Assembly: GCA_002104985.1 (NCBI GenBank)
Contig: MCGO01000306.1
Location: 1 to 36,479 of the forward strand
DNA: 36,479 nucleotides
Source: Rhizoclosmatium globosum
Taxonomy: Eukaryota > Chytridiomycota > Chytridiomycetes > Chytridiales > Chytriomycetaceae
Direction: 5' to 3'
Shown here: one piece after another, positions 20,933 through 36,479 of the stretch
How the letters are laid out: the number at the start of each line of letters is the position of its first letter
Numbering within the stretch: the stretch's first letter is position 1
Position numbers and translations under genes: made by a program
Notes under the pieces: generated by a model
The model's database searches: none
What the model saw: the letters and a program-made list of their open reading frames with translations, nothing else
What the model was told of the DNA's origin: nothing

Positions 20933-23585
20933 TTAAATTCTCTCAACATACGAAGCCGGGAATAGGCCTTCTGCACCTCGAAGTCTCCCATTCCACCAGT
21001 CATTATCGCTTGAATCTAACACTTCAATTACTTCAGCCGTGCTGAAAGACAGCTCTCCTGCATCTCCAGCAGAATAGTCATACAGTGCCTTAACTCTGAA
21101 CGTTCTCGGCTTTTGCGCTTGCAGGCGTGGCTGGATTGATAGTTAGGTATGCACTGATCTTCAAACCAAAGACTCACCGATGTTGGGACAGACGATGTGC
21201 GGGACCCATTTGTTAATTGCTTCACATACGAAACAGGGAATTGACCCTTTCCTCTGGGACCTTCACCTTCCCACCAATCATCACTGCCAGTGTTTTTGTT
21301 GGTGATGGTAATGATGTCACCAGCAGAAAATGATAATTCACCAGCAACAGAGCCAGCGTAATCATATAATGCTTGCACTTTTTCTGCAGAGCTTGCCGGT
21401 GCGGGCTTTGGGAATCGAGGAAGGGACGTGATTGTAGGTGAACCTGTGACGATTTCTTTGATGTAGTTGAACGGAACCAAGCCTTGACGACCGGTTCTCT
21501 TTGAAGTTACCTGGATTGTATGATTTTAAGAACTGATTGGAAGAGAAGTGGTACACAAACCAAGAGCCATCCATTCGACTCAATACTTTCTGAAGTTAAT
21601 TCCTCTCCTTCAGCAAACGCAAGTTCTCCTTCCTCGTTTGTTTCATATCCGTACACAGCGACGTAGAAACGGGAACTCAGGTTAGATGCAGAGGTAAGGC
21701 CTCTAGTTGGTAGAACAACATCTGTGTTTTTGATAGGAGCAACTGAAAGAAGAGTGAGTATTTTAACTTGGCCACACACTACGGACTCACTATTTGCTCT
21801 TTCCAAAATAGCAATTTGCGCCGTCAATCGACGTTGGACACAAATCAAGATATCCATTGAGTTTTCCAAATCCAATAATTGCTGAGTTACATTTTATGAG
21901 CCACACTAAAGCAAAACATGTTCTTACATCTGCTGTAGCCATAGCGTTTCCAAATTGAGGAGTCGCAGCATATGTGGCCGCTAGTTGTTTGACTCCAGCA
22001 TGGTCTGCTGTCTTTTTCGCTAAAGCACTAGTAATTTCGTCTGACTGAGTCTGCAGATGAGCTAGTTTATGTCCCAAAACTACTTTGCTCGTATCATTCA
22101 CAACAATATCACTTTCCTGAAGCAACAGTTACAGCACTATAAAAAAGCTATCCGCTATTTACCCTGTCCCCAGGATATGCTTCAAATATGTATGGCTTTG
22201 GGTCAGCAAACAGTTGCGCGTTATCGAAAACGAAAGTCTCTGTATCAATTTTGTGGTCAATCTTGTCACAAACAACTCGGATGTGCCCAACAGCGTCGGT
22301 GATTGATTGAGCCAAGGAGGTTTCCAACTCAGTGTGGATCGCAAACATGTTCCTGGCGACAGCATGGAAATCGTTGTCAAATTTCTGTCATCATTGTCAA
22401 GGTTCAGCACACTTCAACTGATCATTAAGTACACCAACCTTCATCCAAGTGGAGAGATCGTGAGAATAGTATTGAGATTGTTGTGAATTCACAGACGCGA
22501 TGGCGAGAAGGTAATCGTTTCTTGCCTCGGCGAGACGAGCATCGAGCGACTTCCACTTTTGACGGAGCTTTACACAAACAAGGTTAGCTAAATTAATTGC
22601 ATGAACATTAAGAGCCATACTAGTTCGACGCGTTCTTCTCCATCCATTCCCGAAACAGCATTTTTCAATGCATTAAACCCAGAGTTTGGTTTCTTTGCCG
22701 TCTCTTCATACTTTCGTTTCGCAGTTTCAGTCTCTTTTGCAGCACGTTCATACGCCAATTTCACTGGTTGATTGGGAGAGATTGATGAGTCACGGGCTAA
22801 TTTCCAGAAACAATGTGGCTGACGTACTCTTTTCCAGATCATCATACGTGGTATGTAACTCTTGTTGATATTTAATTGCGAAATCCATCGTCTTTCGTAA
22901 AGAAACATTGCGTTCTTTGGTGTAGTCTTTCAGGAATTCGGATATTTCGTTGGCAGTGCGGTCACTGGCATACGCTCTCGCCTTCCCCATCCGTTCGGAT
23001 TCAGTAATGAGAGCCAAATAAGTTGTATAGATGGCTCTGGAAACGGTTGATTCGATGAGCCAATGAGCAGATGAATGGATTGGGATGTTTTTAACAATAG
23101 ATGTCGTACCTGACTGACGAACCATCCTCATTCACATACACCTCCTCTTCTGGTGTTTGATGAGACACGTCCGGACCAGTACCTTTACTTTCACGAGGCT
23201 TCTTGAAAGTGTCTTTGAATAAATTCGCAGTGCTTTTCCCAGACATGCCACTAAGAGTTGGACCACGTCTAAACTTTTTGGATTGCATTGATTTTGCCTG
23301 GTAAAGAGAGTGTTTAAGGATTTGCGGCTGTTGTGGCTATGCACACATCACACTTGCCAATTTCTCAAGTCCGCGGCCGTATTCATCATCGAGCCTCGCC
23401 TTCTCCTTCATGAAGGCCCGAAGCTCGTTCATGACTTCCAAGTTGCCTTCTGCGCGATACTGCAGCTTTGAGAGTTGTGTTTGCTGACTCTTCTTGATCG
23501 CCTGGTTCGGATAAGGTGGTGAGTGCCAAATTACAAATCCAGCGGAGAATAGGGAGGCGACAGGGCCCAGACGAGCAAGCAACAT
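20933..23585 (-). CDS. Bzz1-like F-BAR protein with three SH3 domains
   Basis: F-BAR proteins curve membranes; Bzz1/FCHSD/Nervous-wreck members recruit WASP and Arp2/3 to endocytic actin. Eleven exons join to about 703 aa (23358-23585, 23110-23297, 22828-23036, 22621-22763, 22439-22567, 22163-22384, 21928-22116, 21791-21881, 21561-21742, 21178-21510, 20933-21130). F-BAR part, residues about 20-300: NELRAFMKEKARLDDEYGRG, YTTYDDLEK-type helix, AYERAAKETETAKRKYEE. A helical HR1-like region follows (HKLAHLQTQSDEITSALAKK). SH3-1 (about 478-535, YGYETNEEGELAF) lacks the usual ALYDY; SH3-2 (QALYDYAG...DWWEGE) and SH3-3 (KALYDYSAGDAGELSF...DWWNG) are standard. The first intron (23298-23357) is GC-AG. 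The N-terminus is uncertain: ATG 23585 is assumed, and 33 bases near 23520 could be spliced out without changing frame. Confidence 0.88.
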
Positions 23586-23759
23586 GGTAAGATAAAGTGT
23601 CGGCAGAGTGCATTCCAACGCAGGGTGTTCACGGGAATAATAAATACAGGATGGAGAGCACCTTTGTGGCCATTGACGAATAGCGCTTTCTTTTTTTTGT
23701 TCTCTCTGACAACCAAGACAACACCAACACCAACAACCCACCCACCCATTTAATTAATC
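23586..23759. promoter_or_regulatory. Divergent promoter region
   Basis: 174 bases between the assumed Bzz1-like start and the Nop12-like ATG. It contains an AC-rich/TG-rich stretch (ACCAACACCAACAACCC at about 23722-23738) just upstream of the Nop12-like gene, probably in its 5' UTR. Confidence 0.45.
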
Positions 23760-24990
23760 ATGTCGCTCTTTGGGTTCACCGCCGCCGCCGCAACCGCCGA
23801 TGCCGCGCTCGACTCGCTCTTCTCATCGACCAAAACTGAAGTCGTCGTTCCATCTCGCAAGGCCGCAGCACCAGCTTCCGCGGAAAAGACCGAGAAGGAA
23901 ACGGACATTTCAGTGGACGATGCCGTCTCAGAAGATGACGATGACGAAGACGATGCCGATGGCAAAAAGAAGAAGGCTAAGAAGACCCCTTCAAAGGAGG
24001 AAATCGAAAAGAACAAACGCTCTGTCTTTGTCGGGAATCTTCCTGTTGCTGCTACCCAGAAGGTTCCTTTATTAGATTGATTGCTTCTCTTATCTGATCA
24101 TGTGTGTTTTAGGCCGTCTCAAAGAAACTGCTTGCCCTGTTTAAGCAGCACGGTCCTGTCGAATCCATTCGATTCCGTTCAATTGTATGTCCATAGAATC
24201 GAGTCACTCGACTTTTGCAGCCCCTAATCAACTCAATTCCAGGCTTTCTTGAACAACGTTCCCAGAAAAGTTTCATATTTGGCAAAGGAATTCCATCCTG
24301 ACAGAGATACACTCAATGCCTATATTGTTTACAAAACTAAGGAAGCTGCTGCGAAAGCGTTGGACTTGAACGGACATGTCTTTGAAGGGAAGCACTTGCG
24401 TGTCGATAAAGCCATCAAATCTGTGAGTTTTCCAGCATGATGCTTTCAAGAATACTTATCTGTATATGGTAGGACGTGAATGACTTTAAAAATTCTGTCT
24501 TTCTTGGCAACCTTGCATTTGACATTGTAGAAGAATCTGTCTGGCAGTTTTTCAAAGATTGTGGTGAAATCAGTTGAGTGCTTGTTTTCAAAACCTTGTA
24601 GTCTTGTCTTACTAACTGCATACACCACTGCTGCAGAAAACGTCCGCATTGTCCGCGACAAGTAATACTTCCCTCCTCTCTTGTATTCATTCTTATTTAC
24701 ATCGCTTGTTTTTTAGAAAAACAAACCTGGGAAAAGGTTTTGGCTACGTCCAATTTGCTGACGGTCACGATGTCGATATTGCTCTCAAGATGGATGGACA
24801 GGAACTTGCGGGTCGTAAAGTCCGCGTGACAAAATGTTCAAAATCTCAGATCTTGCAGAGGCACGCTCGGAAAGCAGAGAAAGGAAAGGGGGGTAAGCCA
24901 GGAGCAGCCAAAGGAAACCCCCATGTTGGAGGAAAGACTAGACAAGGGAATTCATCGGGCAAGAAGGGGGGAAAACAGAGTTCCAAATAA
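23760..24990 (+). CDS. Nop12/RBM34-like nucleolar RNA-binding protein with two RRMs
   Basis: Yeast Nop12 acts in pre-25S rRNA processing in the nucleolus. Six exons (23760-24062, 24113-24184, 24243-24422, 24473-24572, 24637-24661, 24717-24990) give 317 aa. The N-terminus has DAALDSLFSS, like the family's start, then an acidic run (EDDDDEDDADG) followed by a Lys-rich nuclear/nucleolar signal. RRM1: RNP2 VFVGNLPV (89-96) and RNP1-like NAYIVYKT. RRM2: RNP2 VFLGNLAF (194-201) and RNP1 GKGFGYVQF. The basic Gly/Lys tail (about 280-317) fits an rRNA-binding protein. All five introns are GT-AG, 50-64 nt; one has TACTAAC. Exon 5 is only 25 nt. Confidence 0.92.
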
Positions 24991-25082
24991 AGAATCAATC
25001 TGTATTGTTTGTGACCAAAGCGTGCAGAATCGCGCCACCAAAACAAAGCAACTGCAAATCTACCATCCAACCGCTTCATCAA

Positions 25083-25862
25083 ATGTCCCTTGCCTCACTA
25101 CCCACGGAAGTTCTTCTCTTGATCTTTATCCATGTTTCTCCTACTGAGAGTCCCAAACTGTTTCGACTGAACCGCCGACTCTGCTCCATTCTCACATCAC
25201 CTTCTTTTGCCTCGCAGAACATCCAGCAGTTTGTCCCTCTTCCGTCGTCTTAAGTATTGAAAAACCCAACATATTTGGACCGACTGTGGTTCCTCTGGCC
25301 TGAAACCTTCCAATATGCATATGCCAAACAGGCTCATTCCGGAACCAAGGAGATCCTTTGGGCGAACCAAGGTCTCACTTCCATATCAGGCGCATTACCA
25401 TCTTCTTTGAATTTACTTGCGGGTCTCACTATTCTCGATCTGTCAAATAACCCACGCCTGTGCCCAGAAGAGATTCCAGAACATCTGTTCACACTGAACA
25501 AGCTCACTACTCTAAATCTTGCCAACATTGGTCTGCAGGGATTTTTGTCACCTCGTATCTCACAACTCTATAATTTGGAACACCTCAATCTCGCCAGAAA
25601 TGCCTTGGAGGGACATATCCCCAGTGAGATTGGCTTGTTAGTCAACTTGCACCATCTGTCCCTGAGAAACAATCAATTGAGTGGAAAGATTCCTTGTGAG
25701 TTGGGAAAACTGACGCAATTGAGGACTTTGAATCTTGCTCACAATTATTTCTGTGGTGCTCTTCCACTTCAGATTGAGCTGTTACCTCTTCTTGATTCTT
25801 TGTATTTGGAGAGCAATGTGATCAGGATGCATAGGCTCGGAGCATTTGGTATGGCACACTAA
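25083..25862 (+). pseudogene. F-box / plant-type leucine-rich-repeat protein, interrupted by an in-frame TAA
   Basis: ATG 25083 opens an F-box-like segment (LPTEVLLLIFIHVSP, then PKLFRLNRRLCSI), which in Skp1-Cullin-F-box ligases binds Skp1. A TAA at 25251-25253 stops it after 56 codons, but the same frame continues at once with LDRLWFLWPETF and about six LRR units of the plant type (LTTLNLANIGLQGFLSPRIS; LHHLSLRNNQLSGKIPCELG) to a stop at 25862. No intron with usable sites removes the TAA. Either the gene is broken, the base is wrong, or two proteins are made, the second from an internal ATG at 25257-25259 if the base there reads as such (it is TTG, so no). A short spacer of 92 bases separates it from the Nop12-like gene. 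Confidence 0.75.
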
Positions 25863-26090
25863 TATTCAAATAACGTATCTCCTGACGCGTTTAAAAACAA
25901 TAAGATAGTCTTAAAAGTATACATCGTTTTCACAATTTTTCATAAACGGAAGATCGCCAATATTTTCGTCAAGACCACAACACCTGGTCGGACTTGAATC
26001 TTAACCTTCGCTGATACCTGACAAAGACTCTACACATTTTCGAATAACGAGCGAGGAAATACTTAGTGGCTTACGAAACGCGAGAAAGAT
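25863..26090. promoter_or_regulatory. Upstream region of the myosin gene
   Basis: 228 bases of AT-rich, gene-free DNA between the F-box/LRR stop and the myosin ATG; it must hold the myosin promoter. No specific element was identified. Confidence 0.4.
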
Positions 26091-33474
<7,384 letters not shown>

Positions 33475-33510
33475 ACTCTTTTTTTTAAAAAATTAATAAA
33501 CTATTTGGAC
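33475..33510 (+). promoter_or_regulatory. 36-base spacer between myosin stop and Tip20/RINT1-like ATG
   Basis: Very AT-rich spacer containing an AATAAA-like ATTAATAAA at about 33492-33500. It must serve as 3' end of myosin and promoter of the next gene, or the promoter lies within the myosin tail exon. Confidence 0.4.
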
Positions 33511-35730
33511 ATGGTTGATTTTGCGTTGTTGGAGCAACTGCAAGACCGCCACAACGCCCTTCAGGCCACTCTCGCCACTTTGAATTCATTTCAAATGCAA
33601 CGAAAGTAGCGAATTCGGGCAGCCAAAACAAGCGAATCCAGTTTGAAGAGCTAGCGAGGATTGTGGCAAACTGGCACCAAACATCGCATTCCTCCGTGTT
33701 GAACGACTTTGCCTCGAAACTGGTCACCGATGCGTTCGACCCTCTTTACACTCCGCTGTCAAAGTAGGTGTCGTTCTCTGTCATTCGAGACTGATGGATC
33801 AACAGGGACTTGGACTCGCTCTTGACAAAGTGTGGATGGCCTGGTTCAACTATCAAACTTGCGCCTGCTTCTAAACAAGAGATCATGTCCGGCTTTTATT
33901 GGCCTGGTCGATTTATTTGACATGTACGTTCCCAATCAACAGTCAACATGAACTCATTGAAAGTTAGCCTCGTCAAGTCAGGAACCGATGCTTCACAGTT
34001 CCAGCAGCCTCTCCACATTGTCTTTAACGAAGTACTGGTTCATTTCAAATATCACTTTTACCTGCAGAAGTCCGGAACAAATAGAACAGACAAGGTTTGG
34101 CAAGTAACAAATCGTTTCTTCACTTATCTTCATTAATCTAGCCTGAATGGATGCTCCGTTATGCATTGAAGTTGATTGAAGATCATGGGTCTTTCCTTGA
34201 GTTTCTTCAAGATGGGTTAAACGAACGGGAAGAAAACAGCATAATAGTAAAGGTAATACACGCGATTTTGAATGAAAATTACTAACAAAGTAACTCTAGA
34301 CGGAATATATCTCGTTTTTGATGGGATTCTTGAAGGAAAAGATTCAGCAGCAGGCGTTCCGAATGATGGGGAATCCTGAACTCTTCTCGCACCTTGTCAC
34401 AGAAGCAATGCGATTCGACAAAACAATGCTTAAGGTTCATCAATATGATGGATACATTGATGGCAGACCTACCGTGGAAGAGTCACAGATGTCTTCGTCG
34501 AAGAATCGCAGCTCTTTCAGTGTTGGTTGGATATTGAACGAGAAGGTGAACTTTGTCAAAACTGCAACTATATTTGACACACATTTCAGCTGCGTTCTAT
34601 AGATACTCGGAAATTATGAAAGTGGATCCTTGGAACCCAAGCTTGTCCTCAGCAGGACTTGTCAAACACACAAACTCATCCGAAAAACTTGTTGATTGTT
34701 AGCTGTTATTACTGGTAATTGTGGGTTATGAAACGTTCGTTGACTAACGATTGGATTAGAGAGGTATCGGAGTTTGCCTCCTCAATACCAAGTCGCCTTC
34801 TTTGAATAGCTCAACTTAGCATCTTATCACAATACTTGACGGACGCAAAAGTTGTATTGAATAATCACCAAAGCACTTTCGATCCAAATACGAAAGAAGG
34901 AGCGTTCAAACGAAAGTTGGATCGTTTAACCAAGGTTTTATATGTTGCAGGATCGCTTGAAGTGGTAACAGACGCCACGAACGAATGGTCAGAAGATATT
35001 GTAAGGACTTCATTTCAGATTATAATTTGGAGCTAAGATGTTGTAAGCTTTTCTTGGATATGCTCAAGTTTACAATCCTTCATTCAACTCCGACTCTGAT
35101 CCATTGCTTAACTCTGTATTGCTGGAATCGAGAAAGAGTATTCGAAAGTGATCGAGCAGATCGAAAGTGTTGTGGCAGAAGATTGTTTGCAAGAGATTGT
35201 GGAAAGTATGTGGCAATACGATTCCAAGTGAGTTATCGATTCATTCATTGATCAACGCTGATATTCTGTAGAAAATGGAATGCAAGTTATATCGAGGAAG
35301 GAGATGCGGTTTCGGTGGAACTTACTGAAGCCTTGAGCCACACTAAGGCATTTATTTCACTGATTTCACAAGTTCTACCACGAAAGTTATGCAAAGGGCT
35401 TCAACGTGCACTTTTGGCGCAGATTATGGATCGTTTACTTACAAGGCCTGTTTCGAAATATACCTTCTCGTTGCAGGGAGCCTTACAACTGGAGCGTGAC
35501 GTCAGTGCTTTCATTTCGTACTTTCCGCCTTCGATTGTCAGACAAACTGCCGCTGTGAAGAAGATGCGGGATACCTTGCACATTTTGGTTCTCAGCCAGG
35601 AACAACTACTTTCTTTACATGAACGGCTTTCGGCAGGGATAATGCAGTCCTGAATGACATTGGCGTTTCAAAGCTCACAAGCTCAGAAGCCATGAACCTT
35701 TTGAAGAAGCGTGTAGCCAACATCCAATAA
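33511..35730 (+). CDS. Tip20/RINT1-like ER-Golgi tethering protein, frame-disrupted in this sequence
   Basis: Dsl1/NRZ tethering-complex subunit that captures COPI vesicles at the ER. Family motifs run in order: N-terminal helix ALLEQLQDRHNALQATL; FKYHFYLQKSGTNRTDK joined to PEWMLRYALKLIEDHGSFLE; ELFSHLVTEAMRFDKTM; VFVEESQLFQCWLDIERE; RYSEIMKVDPWNP; RYRSLPPQYQVAFF; LSILSQYLTDAKV; NEWSED; a C-terminal TKAFISLISQVLPRKL helix; and DIGVSKLTSSEAMNLLKKR to the stop at 35730. Clear introns: 33764-33805, 33924-33963, 34095-34141, 34253-34299, 34546-34589, 34715-34759, 35228-35271. The frame breaks by single bases near 33607 (TAG), 33890, 34465, 34700 (TAG), 34807 (TAG), 35135 and 35635; the stretch 35000-35070 is unresolved. 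Conservation of every motif argues for sequence errors rather than a long-dead gene. Confidence 0.8.
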
Positions 35731-35837
35731 AAGCGAAATGACAGAGAGTATATATAGCGCGAGTTTATATTGATCATTATGAATATCAAACACCAAACTC
35801 CCCTCCTTCACAGAAACAGAGGACTCAAATAGGTAAT

Positions 35838-36174
35838 TTAAGCCTCAGTGAGCTCTCTGAGACGACGGACGGTACCACGGACGGTGGCAGCGCAGTGGTT
35901 CCGGACAGTCCAGGCACCTCCAGCCATGGTCTTCTTGCATCCCTTGCACTTCCAATTCCAACGGCGGTACGCTTAACGGCGTCCTGTAGATATACAGTTA
36001 GAAAATCTTTACACCAATGTCAGAGAGAATATGAGTTGAAAGTACCTTTCCACAGAAGGTGCAGGTGTACTTGGCGTGCTGGGAGATTTCGAATTTCTTG
36101 ACCTGCTTTCTCAAGGAAGCACCGTAACGGGTTCCGTACTTTCCGGTAACTCCAACCTTCTTAGTTCTCTTGGC
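35838..36174 (-). CDS. RPL43: 60S ribosomal protein eL43 (RPL43/RPL37A), one base missing; start exon not found
   Basis: Zinc-ribbon protein of the large ribosomal subunit. The exon 36046-36174 reads [20 protein letters not shown] onward to YTCTFCGK; after a GT-AG intron (35984-36045) the exon 35838-35983 begins [10 protein letters not shown] and, after a one-base gap, continues [17 protein letters not shown] to LRELTEA and the stop. The four zinc Cys (C-x2-C twice) are all present. With one initiator Met and one added base the protein would be 92 residues, the universal length. The break is at about 35954-35957, where ATTGG should code Ile-Trp. The frame starts at an AG acceptor (36175-36176), so the initiator ATG lies in a separate upstream mini-exon, as in many fungal RPL43 genes; I could not place it. 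Confidence 0.92.
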
Positions 36175-36479
36175 CTAGATAGAAGAGTGACGCATTAGAA
36201 CCGAGTTTTTTGGGAGGGTGGATTGAGAGTAGTATTTGAACGTTTCGATGCAACGGCTGATGCAGGATGTGTTCTTAAAGAGTTGACGGTAGCAGGTGTT
36301 GATGGATCCAGTGTGTCCACAGCTGCAGTCTCAGTTTGAGGAAGGCATCCGTCTTCAGGTGTCACATGCCAACTTCACCAAACAGCCCCAGGTCCATCCG
36401 AACTGATGATCACTGATAGAAACGACATCCGCAACGTTCAGGAAGACTGCATATCTGAAGCACACTCCGCGATGGTGAC
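36175..36479. other. Upstream region of eL43 to the window edge
   Basis: Should hold the eL43 start exon, its intron and promoter. A minus-strand frame of about 58 codons (36205-36380) is Ser/Thr/Pro-rich with no motif. Nothing else can be supported. Confidence 0.35.

Noticed and set aside
22797..22827. A 31-nt intron in the Bzz1-like gene ending at the first AG (22797)
   Set aside because: Using the next acceptor at 22764 gives a 64-nt intron and a better F-BAR helix (DLEKMKLAYERAAKE).

Overview
The window looks like nuclear DNA of a fungus, probably an early-diverging (chytrid-like) one. Reasons: short spliceosomal introns (mostly 42-75 nt) with TACTAAC/CTAAC-like branch sites; fungal-type genes (Bzz1-like F-BAR/SH3 protein, Nop12-like RNA-binding protein, long-tailed myosin II, Tip20/RINT1, eL43); and an F-box protein with plant-type leucine-rich repeats, a combination I associate with chytrids. 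The lineage is inferred, not proven.

The window has two compartments. The left part (1-15.7 kb) is gene-poor: the 5' end of a GCN2-like kinase gene running off the left edge, a diverged direct duplication of its upstream region, a nearly complete TA-flanked DNA transposon (2484-5438), then about 10 kb of AT-rich DNA. That 10 kb holds only broken coding relics: a dead Harbinger/IS5-type DDE transposase at 11.1-12.0 kb and unidentified decayed genes at about 9.97-10.76, 12.07-12.41 and 12.66-13.44 kb.

The right part (15.7-36.2 kb) is gene-dense. Three divergent gene pairs share very short spacers: ABHD1/3-like hydrolase with a binding-protein-fold membrane protein (71 bp); NTMT1-type methyltransferase with a small B-lectin (78 bp); Bzz1-like F-BAR/triple-SH3 protein with a Nop12-like protein (174 bp). 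Then come an F-box/LRR gene with an in-frame stop, a myosin-II heavy chain of about 2290 aa, a Tip20/RINT1 gene, and ribosomal protein eL43. There is no operon logic; the shared themes are housekeeping: actin/membrane remodelling (Bzz1, myosin II), ER-Golgi tethering (Tip20), and translation (GCN2, Nop12, eL43, NTMT1).

Two general points. First, the genes from 15.7 to 25 kb splice cleanly into full-length frames, two of them only if a GC-AG intron is allowed. Second, from 28.7 kb to the right end there are about ten single-base frame breaks, one of them inside the otherwise perfect eL43 gene, so local consensus error is the simplest explanation. No CRISPR array, rRNA or tRNA was recognised.
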